Of a stretch of DNA of 64,000 nucleotides, positions 9,332-19,500 are shown one piece after another. The DNA is taken from positions 390,035 through 454,034 of the forward strand of contig NZ_JAUFPU010000008.1 of the NCBI RefSeq assembly GCF_030409555.1. The letters run 5' to 3'. Every line of letters begins with the position of its first letter. Position 1 is the stretch's first letter. Origin of the DNA: Chitinimonas viridis. Its GTDB lineage: Bacteria; Pseudomonadota; Gammaproteobacteria; Burkholderiales; Chitinimonadaceae. The notes under the pieces are model-generated. The model worked only from the letters and a program-made list of their open reading frames with translations, was not told the DNA's origin and searched no databases. A program made the position numbers and the translations under genes.

Positions 9332-10059
9332 GCGGGCTGCCCCGCGTGCTGTGCCTGCTTGAGCTGGCAGGCACGCACAAATGCGGAGACCAGCGCCGGC
9401 AGGCGTCCTTGCAGTGCGCCACGCTCGGCCTGGAACAGGGTGGCAATATAGAAGGGGTGATTGGTCAATTCGACGGCCCGTACCTCGCCCGCAGCATCAT
9501 GCGCCACCGCGACCAGCGGCCCCGCCAGTAGGCTGGCTTGCAGGGCTGGGTTGATGCCATAGCGGCAGTGGTAGCTTTCCAGTGCATGGGGGGTGCCGTA
9601 GGCAGCAGCCAGCCGGCTACCCGCTCGCAGTTGTACCAGGCCGGTCTCTTCGACCAAGGCGCAGCTCAAGGGGCTGATGACTGCCAGCTCAGCCATGGGT
9701 GCCGTCTCGGCATGTTCTGCCGCATGCCAGCCCAGTACATGCCGGGCGTACTCCAGCACGGCGTGTTGAAAGCCGCCACAGGTACCGAGAAACGGTGTGC
9801 CGGTTTCGCGGGCGTGGCGTATTGCGGTCAGTGCGCCTGCCGTGCTGCGGTAGGGGCTGGCGGGTACGCACCAAATGCCGGCATAGCCGTCCAGATCGCT
9901 GGCCTGGCGCAGTGTGTCGGTGGGCAACCAGACGGGGGCCAGATCACAGTCCAGTGCCAATGCAGCCAGTTCGAGCGCTCGGGGAATGGCCTGGTGGGCG
10001 AGAACCTGGCCATGGTAGTCGCCTACCAGGGCAATGCGGAGGGGCGGGGTATGCAACAT
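9328..10059 (-). CDS. Class-I glutamine-amidotransferase-like protein (CTP-synthase C-terminal-like)
   Basis: The 243 residues form one class-I glutamine amidotransferase-like domain: IALVGDYHGQ at the start, the nucleophile elbow GTCGGFQHAV with Cys, and a late ELTNHPFYIATLFQAE segment. This matches stand-alone proteins related to the CTP synthase amidotransferase domain but lacking the synthase part. The start is ATG 10059, preceded by AAGGACA; the longer frame runs into the regulatory region. It is the first gene of a two-gene operon with the ABM protein and is divergent from a LysR regulator. The amide acceptor is unknown. Confidence 0.75.
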   Translation of the reverse strand: MLHTPPLRIALVGDYHGQVLAHQAIPRALELAALALDCDLAPVWLPTDTLRQASDLDGYAGIWCVPASPYRSTAGALTAIRHARETGTPFLGTCGGFQHAVLEYARHVLGWHAAEHAETAPMAELAVISPLSCALVEETGLVQLRAGSRLAAAYGTPHALESYHCRYGINPALQASLLAGPLVAVAHDAAGEVRAVELTNHPFYIATLFQAERGALQGRLPALVSAFVRACQLKQAQHAGQPA

Positions 10060-10112
10060 GGCTTGTCCTTGAGAAAACGCCGCTTGCCAGCGTGATGTGG
10101 CCCACTCTATAT

Positions 10113-10168
10113 TTGCGTGGGTGCAATGAATATTGGCGTATATGCAAAAAGAGATTGCGAATGTGCAA
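10113..10168. promoter_or_regulatory. Three phased TTGC-N6-GCAA operators
   Basis: The 14-base inverted repeats lie at 10113-10126 (TTGCGTGGGTGCAA), 10134-10147 (TGGCGTATATGCAA, one mismatch) and 10155-10168 (TTGCGAATGTGCAA). Their starts are exactly 21 bases apart, two helical turns. They fill the gap between the divergent amidotransferase and LysR genes and fit LysR-type binding sites (inverted repeat with T-N11-A spacing). The third copy touches the proposed LysR start codon, which suggests autoregulation. Confidence 0.75.
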
Positions 10169-11052
10169 TGCAGGTGAGTCATGACGACCTGATGCTGGTG
10201 TTGGCGCTGGTGCGCGGCGGCACCTTGGCCAGGGCGGCAGCATTACTGCAGGTGGATGTGACCACGGTGTTCAGGGGCATACGCCGGCTGGAGCAAGGCC
10301 TGGGTAGCAGCCTGTTCGAGAAAGGCCGATCGGGCTACCTGCCGGGGCAGATGGCCCTGCGTTTGGCCGAGCAGGCAGAGCGGGCCGAGCAGGCGTTGGC
10401 GGCGGCCCAGCTGGCAGTACTGCAGGAGAGGGATATCGTCAGTGGTACGGTGCGGCTGACCTGTACCGATACCGTCTTGCATGGATTACTACAAGCAGCG
10501 CTGGCGCGCTTTATGCCGAAGTATCCGGCGCTGAGGCTGGAGTTGATTGCCTCCAACGATTTTGCCAATCTGAGCCGGCACGAGGCCGATGTGGCGCTAC
10601 GCCTGACCCGTACACCTCCCGAGCATCTGGTGGGCCGCTGCCTGGGCGAGGTGCCCTATCAGCTATGCGGACATGCCGATTATCTGCGTGCCCAAGGTGA
10701 CAGGCCTTGGCCGGAGATGGACTGGATAGCACCGGATGACTTCTTACCTGACCACGCGTCCGTCCAATGGCGGCGCCAGCACTACCCAGGCGTGCAGCCG
10801 CGGTTTCACTGCAACAGCCTGCTGTCGGCCGCCAGTCTGGCGCGCGCGGGCCTGGGCCTGACCGTGCTGCCGGGTTTTCTGATCGCGCAGGACCTGCAAG
10901 CATTGACGCCGCCATTGCCCGGCTGCACGACTCAGCTTTGGCTGCTGACACGGCAGGATTGCCGGGCGCTGCGCTCGGTATCGGTGCTGATGGAAGCCTT
11001 GGCTGAGCACATGGTACTTTCCTACCACCATCTGGTGGTCAATCGCCACTGA
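10168..11052 (+). CDS. LysR-family transcriptional regulator
   Basis: A 294-residue regulator with an N-terminal winged helix-turn-helix (about residues 1-60; GGTLARAAALLQVDVTTVFRGIRRLE) and a C-terminal effector-binding domain. It lies divergent from the amidotransferase/ABM pair, the usual position of a LysR protein that controls its neighbour. I use ATG 10168. The ribosome site is weak and the codon overlaps an operator repeat, so a slightly later start (GTG about 10174) is possible; the upstream extension to 10117 runs through the repeats and looks untranslated. Confidence 0.85.
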   Translation: MQVSHDDLMLVLALVRGGTLARAAALLQVDVTTVFRGIRRLEQGLGSSLFEKGRSGYLPGQMALRLAEQAERAEQALAAAQLAVLQERDIVSGTVRLTCTDTVLHGLLQAALARFMPKYPALRLELIASNDFANLSRHEADVALRLTRTPPEHLVGRCLGEVPYQLCGHADYLRAQGDRPWPEMDWIAPDDFLPDHASVQWRRQHYPGVQPRFHCNSLLSAASLARAGLGLTVLPGFLIAQDLQALTPPLPGCTTQLWLLTRQDCRALRSVSVLMEALAEHMVLSYHHLVVNRH

Positions 11053-11168
11053 CATGGTTGTTTGGGTGTCGTTGGCACAGCTGGGCAGAACGGCTAGGCT
11101 GGGGTAACGGCACCAAGCAGGCGGTCTTGGGCTATGACGATGCGATGCCTAGCTTGGAGAGGCGCCAT

Positions 11169-11501
11169 ATGCGCAAGCTGGAACCGGAAGAAAGGCTGTC
11201 CACCCCGCCGAAACCCTTGCCGACTGAGGGGCGCGTCCTGCTTGGTGTGCTAGTGGGTGGTTTGGGTGTGTTCATCATGCTGCTGTACTGGGGTGTTGTG
11301 CCCTGGCGGCCATCCCGGTACTGCACCGCGATTTTCTGTGACCCTTACCATTGGCAGGTCTTGAGTCTGGGTGTGGGGTTCTTCTGTGTTGGTTTGTGCT
11401 TTCTCATTCCCCGCCGCTGGCAGGTGCTTGGCCGCTTGGCAAGTTGGGGCGTGTTGCTTGGCTTCCTTGTCGGCATCGTTGGGGCTTTCTTGTTTGAATG
11501 A
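11169..11501 (+). CDS. Small membrane protein, unknown
   Basis: A 110-residue protein with about three hydrophobic segments: LLGVLVGGLGVFIMLLYWG, LSLGVGFFCVGLCFLI and LLGFLVGIVGAFLF. A polar N-terminus and a W-R-P-S-R-Y-C loop with paired Cys residues complete it. The start at 11169 is chosen because GGAGAGG lies about 7 bases before it. I do not recognise the family. A second small membrane gene follows 60 bases later. Confidence 0.6.
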   Translation: MRKLEPEERLSTPPKPLPTEGRVLLGVLVGGLGVFIMLLYWGVVPWRPSRYCTAIFCDPYHWQVLSLGVGFFCVGLCFLIPRRWQVLGRLASWGVLLGFLVGIVGAFLFE

Positions 11502-11561
11502 TCGCTGCCGGGCTTGACTGGCAGGTGCTACGCTAGGGTCTTGTGATGGATGGAGCCTCTC

Positions 11562-11981
11562 ATGAATCACCCCCACCCGCTGATCAGCCGCGGCCTGCTT
11601 TTGGCGGGCGCGTATAACATACTGGGCGTTCTGGTTTTCTCTGCTGGGTTTAGCAATGCCGGCTTGAGCGAGCCGGACCCCGAGGTGTTCTCCACATTGG
11701 GGCTCTTTGCCATCATGCTGTGGGGGGCGGCCTATGCCTCCATCTGGCGCCAGTATGGGCAGGTGCCATGGCTGCTGCTGGTGTTTGGCGTCGAGAAGCT
11801 GCTTTATCTGGGCAACTGGTTGCTGTGGCTGTCCAACAATGGGGCAGATTTGCCGGTACTGTTTGCCCAGGCGCCGTTGACCGGGATGTTCTATGCCGTC
11901 TATGGTGCGGGGGATGGCCTGTTCGCTGTGTTCTTCTTCTATGCGGCTTATCTGGTACTGCGCGGCGCCAAGCGGGTTTGA
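11562..11981 (+). CDS. Small four-helix membrane protein, unknown
   Basis: A 139-residue integral membrane protein with four predicted helices (GLLLAGAYNILGVLVFSAG, LGLFAIMLWGAAYASIW, WLLLVFGVEKLLYLGNW and FYAVYGAGDGLFAVFFFYAAYL). ATG 11562 is used; an ATG 12 bases earlier is in frame. It converges on the chemotaxis receptor gene. No function is proposed. Confidence 0.65.
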   Translation: MNHPHPLISRGLLLAGAYNILGVLVFSAGFSNAGLSEPDPEVFSTLGLFAIMLWGAAYASIWRQYGQVPWLLLVFGVEKLLYLGNWLLWLSNNGADLPVLFAQAPLTGMFYAVYGAGDGLFAVFFFYAAYLVLRGAKRV

Positions 11982-11987
11982 TGATGC

Positions 11988-13532
11988 TCAGGATGGTTTG
12001 TCCGTCAGCTTGAAGCGCAGCAGCAAGGCATGCAGGTCGTCTGCACGTGCATGCAACTGATGGGCAATGGCGGAGAGTTCCTCCGAGGCCGAGGCGTTTT
12101 GCTGCGCGCCTTGTGACAGCTGGCCCAGGGCAGTTTGCGTCTGTTGCAGGCTGCCACGTTGTTCGCTGGTATCTTGGGCAATGGCGGAAACCAGCTTGGC
12201 GGTCTCCTGGCTTTCTGGCACCAGTTCGTCCAGCACCTTGCCGGCGGATGCTGCCTGCTCCACGCTATGTTCAGCCAGTTCGCCTATCTCGCGGGCGGCC
12301 TTCTGGCTGTGTTCGGCCAGCCGGCGTACCTCACCCGCGACCACAGCAAAGCCCTTGCCCGCGGCCCCTGCGCGGGCGGCCTCTATGGCGGCATTCAATG
12401 CCAGCATATTGGTCTGGTAGGCAATCTCGTCGATAACCTTGATCCTGTCGGCAATGGCGCGGATGGCCTCCAGGCTTTGGCGCACGGCATCACCCCCGCT
12501 CTGTGCTACCTCGGCTGTGCGCAGACCAATACGTGCGGCCATCTGTGCCTGGTCATCGCTGTGCTGCGAGGTGCTGCCGATCTCGGCAATGGCGGCGCTG
12601 GTCTGCTCCAGACTGGCGGCCTGCTCGCTGGTGGCGCTGCCTACCATGGAGGCGGCTGCGCCCACCTGGCTGGCGGCGTCGGCCAGTTGCTCTGCCGATT
12701 CTCTGACCTCCAGCAGCAGGCCGTTGAGCGTCGTCTGCATGTCCTGCATGGCTGCCAGCAGGCTGGAGCCCAGTCGCTGCCCGGGCGAGCCGATCTGCTG
12801 GCTCAGGTCGCCTGCGGCGATGGCATGCGCCACGCGCGCTGCATAGGCAGGCTCGCCACCCAATAGCTGAAACAGCCAGCGACCTATCCAGACCAGCAGC
12901 AGGCTGATGCCTGTTGCACCCAGCAGTGCCCACCAGAAGTATTGCATCCTGGCTGCTGCCGCGCTGCCGGCGATATCCCGCCGACCCTGCTCAAGCTGCT
13001 GGTTGAAGCGGGCTTCCTCCCTGCTGACCAGTTCAAACAAACGTTGGGTCAGGGCACGGTCAACACCGACCAGTTGTTGATCCAGCAACTGCCCATTGAA
13101 TGGCTGGGCGGGATCCTGGGCTTGCAAGGCCTGCAGGTAGCGTGCCTCTACGCTGCGCTGGCTGCTGATCAACTGCTGGATGGTGGCTGCCTCGCGTCCC
13201 TGATTGCGCCAACGTTCCTCCAGGAGTGCCAGCAGCTTGCGGGTCTGCTCGCCTTCCTGCATCAGTTGGCGGCGGTAACGTTCCAGCATCTGCGGGTCGC
13301 TACCCCTGAGCAGGATGTTCTTCCACTCCTGCACCTGAATCTTGAAATGCACATGGGCGTTCTCGAGCAGCAGCAAGCTTTCGTTGGCGGCCAGGTTGCG
13401 TGCCAGGCTGGCATCGATGGTGGCGGACAGGCTGCGCATATGCCATAGGGCCAGGCCCAACAGACCGCAGGCCAGCAGGCTGACGCAAAGGCCAACCAGC
13501 CAGAAGCGCCGGCGTAAGGAGGGAGACTGCAT
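11988..13532 (-). CDS. Methyl-accepting chemotaxis protein
   Basis: A 514-residue transmembrane chemoreceptor. TM1 is at about 10-32, followed by a periplasmic four-helix-like sensor (about 35-190) and TM2 near 195-215. A HAMP-like segment comes next, then the cytoplasmic signalling helices. The hairpin tip [20 protein letters not shown], which contacts CheA and CheW, is intact. The start is ATG 13532 with AGG upstream; the frame is open to 13619 without support. It should convert a periplasmic ligand signal into flagellar control. No CheA/W/Y genes are nearby, so it is an orphan receptor. Confidence 0.9.
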   Translation of the reverse strand: MQSPSLRRRFWLVGLCVSLLACGLLGLALWHMRSLSATIDASLARNLAANESLLLLENAHVHFKIQVQEWKNILLRGSDPQMLERYRRQLMQEGEQTRKLLALLEERWRNQGREAATIQQLISSQRSVEARYLQALQAQDPAQPFNGQLLDQQLVGVDRALTQRLFELVSREEARFNQQLEQGRRDIAGSAAAARMQYFWWALLGATGISLLLVWIGRWLFQLLGGEPAYAARVAHAIAAGDLSQQIGSPGQRLGSSLLAAMQDMQTTLNGLLLEVRESAEQLADAASQVGAAASMVGSATSEQAASLEQTSAAIAEIGSTSQHSDDQAQMAARIGLRTAEVAQSGGDAVRQSLEAIRAIADRIKVIDEIAYQTNMLALNAAIEAARAGAAGKGFAVVAGEVRRLAEHSQKAAREIGELAEHSVEQAASAGKVLDELVPESQETAKLVSAIAQDTSEQRGSLQQTQTALGQLSQGAQQNASASEELSAIAHQLHARADDLHALLLRFKLTDKPS

Positions 13533-13842
13533 GATGGCGACCTGACGGGAATATTTAATCAGTCTGGCAAACGCTGGCGCGAAGGCAAGGCTTTCCTGTT
13601 CTTTGCATGCATGCAACACCTTGTGACATTGCGATGGGAGTTTGTGTCGGAAGGCACTGAAAAGTCAGCAAAAAATTAATCCTCGCGCATGCTGATTTGA
13701 TAACCAAATCAGCCGTGCGGGTGGCGGCCTACCGTACTTGTGCCAGGCAACCTGATCCGGGATGGCGTGGCGGCAAGCAGGGTGCCAGGAAGGACCTTCT
13801 CTGGTGCTACTTACGCAGTGCAAACAACAAAGGAGAAACGCA

Positions 13843-15588
13843 ATGTCGTACAAGAATATTGCATGTGTCGCTGCTGTCCTCGCCTGTGCTGCGCCCCTGG
13901 CTTCGGCGCATGACTCGGCTGCAATGGGGCAGGGCTTGCGCGTGCTGGACATGCTGGAGGAGGATAAATCTGCCGGTAATGTCTATGAGGCCCACTTTCC
14001 CTCGCTGGAACTGGCCCGCAAGGCGGCTATCACCTTCCACCATGCGGTACTGGAGGCCAACTACGAGAGTGGCTTCCTGGTGATGGAGCTCAACCGCGAG
14101 GACATCGGCAAGCTGCGGCAGTTTGGTTTCCGTATCAAGCCGGCCGAGCGGTTCATGTCGCAGCGCAAGCAGGTGCTGGGGCAGGTGCAGAACCTGATGC
14201 GCCAGCGTATGGCCAAGGGACAGCCGGCCGATGATGTGAACCTGTTCGCCATACCCGGCTACAGCTGCTATGAGACGGTGGAGGAAACCTTTACCGCAGC
14301 GCAGGGCTTTGTGGCGAGCAAGCCCACGCTGGCCAGCTGGAGCGATATCGGTGACTCCTGGCAGAAGAAGAATGGGCTGGGCGGCTACGATATGCGCGTG
14401 CTGAAGCTGACCAATAGTGCCATGACGGGCAGCAAGCCCAAGCTGTTCATCAATTCGGCCATCCATGCCCGTGAATACACCACCGCGCCGCTGGTGCTGG
14501 AATTCGCCCGCTGGCTGGTCAACGGCTATGGCACCAATGCGGATGCCACCTGGCTGCTGGACCACCACGAGATACACATGCTGCTGCATACCAACCCCGA
14601 TGGCCGCAAGCGGGCAGAGACGGGTTTGTCCTGGCGCAAGAACACCAACCAGGCCTATTGCGGGGCGACCAGCAACAGCCGTGGGGCCGACCTCAACCGC
14701 AATTTCACCCACAGTTGGAACTCCACCGGCGGCACGGGCTCCAGTGGCAGCCAATGCAATGACACCTATCGTGGGCCTGCACCGGCGTCCGAGCCGGAGA
14801 CCCAGGCGATTGAGGCCTATGTGCGCACCCTCTGGCCGGATTCGCGTGGACCCAATGTCGGTGATGCCGCACCTGCCACCACCAGCGGCATCCACCTTGA
14901 TATCCACAGCTACAGCCAGCTGGTGTTATGGCCATGGGGTGATCGCTCCAGCGCTGCGCCGAACGGGACGGCCCTGCAGACGTTGGGACGCAAGTTTGCC
15001 TACTTCAATAACTACACGCCGCAACAGTCGGTGGGCCTCTATCCCACGGACGGCACCAGCGATGCCATCAGCTACGGTGAACTGGGGGTGGCGGCGTTTA
15101 CATTTGAGCTGGGTACATCGTTCTTCCAGAGCTGCACGACCTTCAACAGCACCATCAAACCGCAGAACCTGCAGGCTTTGATCTATGCCGCCAAGGTAGT
15201 GCGTACGCCTTACATCACCCCGGCAGGGCCGGATGTGACCACGGTGGCGCTGAGTGGGACGGCGGCGACGACAGGGGTGCCTAGGGGTACCCAGGTGACC
15301 TTGACCGGTTCGGCTACCGATATCCGCTTCCGCAACAGCAATGGTACTGAGGCCACCCAGAATATCGCGGCAGCCGAGTATTACATCGACACTCCACCCT
15401 GGGCACCGGGGGCGGTGCCGCTGGCCATGACGGCAACGGACGGCAGCTTCAATGCCAAGACCGAGGGTATACGCGCCACCATCAGCACCAGCAGCCTGAG
15501 CCTGGGCAAGCATCTGGTGTATGTGCGTTCGCGTGATGCTTCGGGTAGCTGGGGCGCAGTGACGGCGACCTTCCTGCAATTGAACTGA
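13843..15588 (+). CDS. Secreted zinc carboxypeptidase (peptidase M14)
   Basis: A 581-residue exoprotein: signal peptide (ASA-H, about residue 22), a propeptide-like segment to about 140, then an M14 catalytic domain. Zinc ligands are H208 and E211 (IHAREYTT) and H355 (LDIHSY). The substrate-binding block DLNRNF (about 283-288) and the general-base E422 (TFELGTS) are present. A beta-rich C-terminal domain (about 465-581) follows and may be a binding or secretion module. The start is fixed by AGGAG at 13831. It should remove C-terminal amino acids from external peptides. Confidence 0.9.
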   Translation: MSYKNIACVAAVLACAAPLASAHDSAAMGQGLRVLDMLEEDKSAGNVYEAHFPSLELARKAAITFHHAVLEANYESGFLVMELNREDIGKLRQFGFRIKPAERFMSQRKQVLGQVQNLMRQRMAKGQPADDVNLFAIPGYSCYETVEETFTAAQGFVASKPTLASWSDIGDSWQKKNGLGGYDMRVLKLTNSAMTGSKPKLFINSAIHAREYTTAPLVLEFARWLVNGYGTNADATWLLDHHEIHMLLHTNPDGRKRAETGLSWRKNTNQAYCGATSNSRGADLNRNFTHSWNSTGGTGSSGSQCNDTYRGPAPASEPETQAIEAYVRTLWPDSRGPNVGDAAPATTSGIHLDIHSYSQLVLWPWGDRSSAAPNGTALQTLGRKFAYFNNYTPQQSVGLYPTDGTSDAISYGELGVAAFTFELGTSFFQSCTTFNSTIKPQNLQALIYAAKVVRTPYITPAGPDVTTVALSGTAATTGVPRGTQVTLTGSATDIRFRNSNGTEATQNIAAAEYYIDTPPWAPGAVPLAMTATDGSFNAKTEGIRATISTSSLSLGKHLVYVRSRDASGSWGAVTATFLQLN

Positions 15589-15608
15589 GCCGGAGAGTAG
15601 TCTGGACA

Positions 15609-15640
15609 TGCCCGCTGTGTGAACGGCGGGCATTTCTTTT
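15609..15640 (+). terminator. Terminator after the carboxypeptidase gene
   Basis: Arms TGCCCGC (15609-15615) and GCGGGCA (15626-15632) form a stem followed by TTTCTTTT, 20 bases after the stop. Confidence 0.7.
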
Positions 15641-15781
15641 GGCGGCTTGCCTGCCGCAGCCTTGCCGGCGAATGGCGGCGTTGCAAGCCGCTGCCGGTAC
15701 CCATACCGCTGCGCGGCTTGCGCCTTGCCCTTCATCCGGCAAGGTTGCGAACGACGCGGTGAAAAGACTTTGAACAGGCTC

Positions 15782-16252
15782 TTATGGCGGGATATGGATG
15801 GTGCCCGATTCCTTGACCTCTTCCATCACAGCATAGGTATGCGTCTCGCGTACACCGGGCAGGCTGAGCAAGGTGCCGGCCAGGAAATCCCGGTAAGCCT
15901 TCATGTCGCGCACCCGTGCCTTGACCAGGTAATCGAATCCACCTGCCACCAGGTGGCATTCCTGCACCTCTGGCCGGTCTGTCACCGCCAGCTTGAAGCG
16001 TTCGAATACCTCGGGCGTGGTGCGGTCCAGCAGCACTTCTACAAAGACCAGCAGCCCGGCGCTGAGTTTTTCCGGATTAAGGCGGGCACCGTAGCCCAGG
16101 ATGTAGCCGTCGCGTGTCAGTCGCTTCACCCGCTCCAGGCAGGCCGTGGGCGACAGGCCAATTCGCTTGGCAAGGTCTACATTGGCAATGCGGCCGTCAT
16201 CCTGCAGCTCGCGCAGTATTTTGCGATCAATCCGGTCGATATCGAGGTTCAA
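15782..16252 (-). CDS. Lrp/AsnC-family regulator, probably of putA
   Basis: A 156-residue regulator with an N-terminal helix-turn-helix (RIANVDLAKRIGLSPTACLER) and a C-terminal RAM ligand-binding domain. It is divergent from putA across about 260 bases. This arrangement, together with a PutA that lacks its own DNA-binding domain, is typical of a proline-responsive activator (PutR/BkdR type). The ligand is inferred, not shown. Confidence 0.85.
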   Translation of the reverse strand: MNLDIDRIDRKILRELQDDGRIANVDLAKRIGLSPTACLERVKRLTRDGYILGYGARLNPEKLSAGLLVFVEVLLDRTTPEVFERFKLAVTDRPEVQECHLVAGGFDYLVKARVRDMKAYRDFLAGTLLSLPGVRETHTYAVMEEVKESGTIHIPP

Positions 16253-16261
16253 TGGTGGATT

Positions 16262-16288
16262 ATCCGGTGAAAAGTCATATGGCCGGAT
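16262..16288. promoter_or_regulatory. Possible Lrp-type operator before putA
   Basis: ATCCGG (16262-16267) and CCGGAT (16283-16288) form an inverted repeat with a 15-base spacer, next to the start of the Lrp gene and upstream of putA. Lrp-family sites are degenerate, so this is only a candidate. Confidence 0.35.
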
Positions 16289-16510
16289 TTTATGCGGATT
16301 TATGTATTAAAAATAGCGGCACATTTGGTCGGTAGCTCAGTACGATGCGCTTCGTTCTTCTTGCCCCTTGCCAGCCAGCGAGGGGTAGCAGGGACAGGCA
16401 GCGTATCCACAAGAACGCGAGACCCACCGGTCTCCGCCCGTGCCCAAGCCGACCCGCGTACCGAGACCACGGTGCGCGGGTCTTTTCAAAGGCAGACAGG
16501 TTTCGTTTCC

Positions 16511-19500
16511 ATGACCCCACTTTATTCCGATCTTCCCCAGAGCCTGCCCAGCTTCGCTGGCATACGCGACAATCTGTTCCGCGACGAGGCCGAGGCCATC
16601 AACAGCCTGCTGCCCTTGGCGCGGCTGGATGAGCAGGGCGAAAAGGCGGTGCATGTGCGTACCCTGTCGCTGGCCCAGGGTGTACGCCAGGCGGTGAGCA
16701 AGAATCACTTTGAGGCTTTCTTGCAGAGCTATGGCCTGGGCAGTGAAGAGGGCGTGGCGCTGATGGCGCTGGCAGAAGCCCTGCTGCGCATACCGGACAC
16801 CAATACCCAGGACGTGTTGATACGCGACCTGCTGGAAAGCCGCGACTGGCGTCGCTCGCAAACAGCGACCTGGCTGGTGAGTGCCGCCAGCCGTGCGCTG
16901 CTGTTTACCGACAGCTGGATTGAGGCCAGTGAAGGCCGCCATTGGTTTGACCGGCTGTTGCGCAAGATGGGCGAGCCTGTGCTGCGCAGCGCCATGAAGG
17001 CAGGCATGAAGGTTATGGCCAACCACTTTGTGGTAGGCGAGACCATAGAGGAGGCGCTGGATAACGCGGACAAGCGCTGGCGCTACTCCTACGACATGTT
17101 GGGCGAAGCAGCACTGACCAATGCCGATGCCGAGGCCTATTTCAAGGCCTACCACGAGGCCATTGCCGCCCTGGGGCGCCGCAACGATCCCGAGACGGGT
17201 TTTGCCCGGCAATCAATCTCGGTCAAGCTGTCTGCCATTCATCCCCGATATGAACTTGCCCAGCTCGATCGGGTGCAGAACGAACTGTACGGCCGACTGC
17301 TGGACCTGGCCCAGGCGGCCGCTAAGGCTGATCTGGTATTCAGCATCGATGCGGAGGAAAGCGAGCGGCTGGAGATATCGCTGTGGCTGTATGAGCGCCT
17401 GCTGCGCGAACCCAGCCTGAAGGATTGGCGTGGTCTGGGACTGGTGGTGCAGGCCTATCAGAAGCGCGCGCCTTTTGTCATAGACTGGCTGGCCGAGCTG
17501 GCCGCTGACACCGGCAGGGTATTGCCCATACGCTTGGTGAAGGGCGCTTATTGGGATAGCGAGATCAAGCGTGCCCAACAGAATGGTTTGCCTGGCTACC
17601 CGGTCTATACCCGCAAGCACCATACCGATGTGGCTTACCTGGCCTGTGCCCGCAAGCTGCTCAAGTACGGCCCGGAGCGCTTCTACCCGCAGTTTGCCAG
17701 CCACAATGCTCAGACACTGTCTTGGATCATGGAGGCGACTCGCAATACCACGCGGCAGTTCGAGATACAGCGTTTGCATGGCATGGGTGAGGCCCTGCAC
17801 ACCCAGTTGCACGAGCGCGAAGGGGTGGCCAGCCGGGTGTACGCGCCGGTAGGCCGCTTCCATGCGCTGCTGCCTTACCTGGTGCGCCGACTGCTGGAAA
17901 ACGGCGCTAATTCCTCTTTCGTACACCAGTTGGCCGATACCCGCGTGCCGCTGGAAAGCATAGCCGACAACCCGGCTCAGACCGTTGCCCGCCAGCCCGT
18001 AACGCCTGGTGTAAAGGCACCCAGCGAAGTCTTTGCCCCCCGCCGCAACAGCCAAGGATTTGCCATGACCGATATCGTCGCCCTCGAACCGCTGCGCCAA
18101 CGCCTGGCCGCATTGGAAACCCAGTCGTTCACCGCTGCTGCCATTGTGGGTGGCGAACGCCGCCAGGGTACTGCCCAGGCCCGGTTCAGCCCGATAGACC
18201 TGAAGCGCCAGATAGGCACCCTGGTGGCGACAGACGCTGCTGCGGTCGAGCAGGCCTTGAACTTGGCCGATGCGGCCCAGGACGATTGGGCTGCCACCAC
18301 TGCCGCCAGCCGCGCAACCTTGCTGGATAAGGCTGCCGACCTGTTAGAAGCACGGCAGGATGAGTTCCTCTGGCTACTGAGCCGCGAAGCAGGCAAGACC
18401 CTGCCCGATGCCCTGGGCGAGTTGCGCGAGGCGGTGGACTACTGCCGCTTCTACGCCCACGAGGCGCGCCGCCTGATGGGTTCGGCGATTGCACTGCCAG
18501 GCGTGACGGGTGAGTCGAACGAGCTGCGCCTGACCGGCCGTGGCCCCTTCATTGCCATTGCCCCCTGGAACTTCCCGCTGGCCATCTTCCTGGGCCAGGT
18601 GACTGCCGCGCTGGCTGCAGGCAACACTGTCATTGCCAAGCCCTCGCGCCGTACGCCGCTGATTGGCATGCGTGCCATCGAGGCTTTGCTGGATGCCGGC
18701 GTGCCGGCCAATGTGCTGCATTACCTGCCGGGTGAGTCGGGCGGCTTGTCCGACAAGCTGCTGGGCGATCATCGTGTCGCTGGCGTAGCCTTTACCGGTT
18801 CGACCGGCGCTGCCTGGAAGATCAACCGCACCCTGGCCAGCCGGGATTCCTCCATCGCCAGCCTGATCGCCGAGACCGGTGGCCTCAATGCCATGATTGC
18901 CGACAGTTCTGCCCATGTGGAACAGCTGATCATCGATGTGCTGATGAGTGCCTTCAATTCGGCCGGCCAGCGCTGCTCGGCACTGCGTATCCTGCTGGTG
19001 CAGGACGATATCGCCGATCAGGTGATCAGCCGCCTGGGTCTGGCCATGCAGGAATTGCGCATGGGTGACCCGCTGCAGCTGTCGACCGATGTCGGCCCCA
19101 CCATCGATACCCTGTCGCAGCGTGACCTGAAGGCCTATTGCGACAAACTGGCCGGTACTGCCAAATTGATTGCCACCACGCCCTTGCCGGCCGAGCTGGC
19201 CGGTGGTTGCTACTTCGCCCCGCATGCCTTTGAGGTGTCGCTGGATCAGCTGCCTACGGTGGAAACCTTTGGCCCGGTACTGCATGTGGCACGCTTCAAG
19301 GGCGATGCCCTGGCCGATGCGGTACACCGCGTCAACAAGCTGGGCTTTGGCCTGACCATGGGTGTGCACACACGGCTGGACAGCACGGTGGACGTGGTAC
19401 GCAAGCTGGCCAAGGTGGGCAACCTCTATATCAACCGCAATCAGATCGGCGCTGTGGTCGGCTCGCAGCCTTTTGGTGGCGAAGGCCTCTCCGGCACCGG

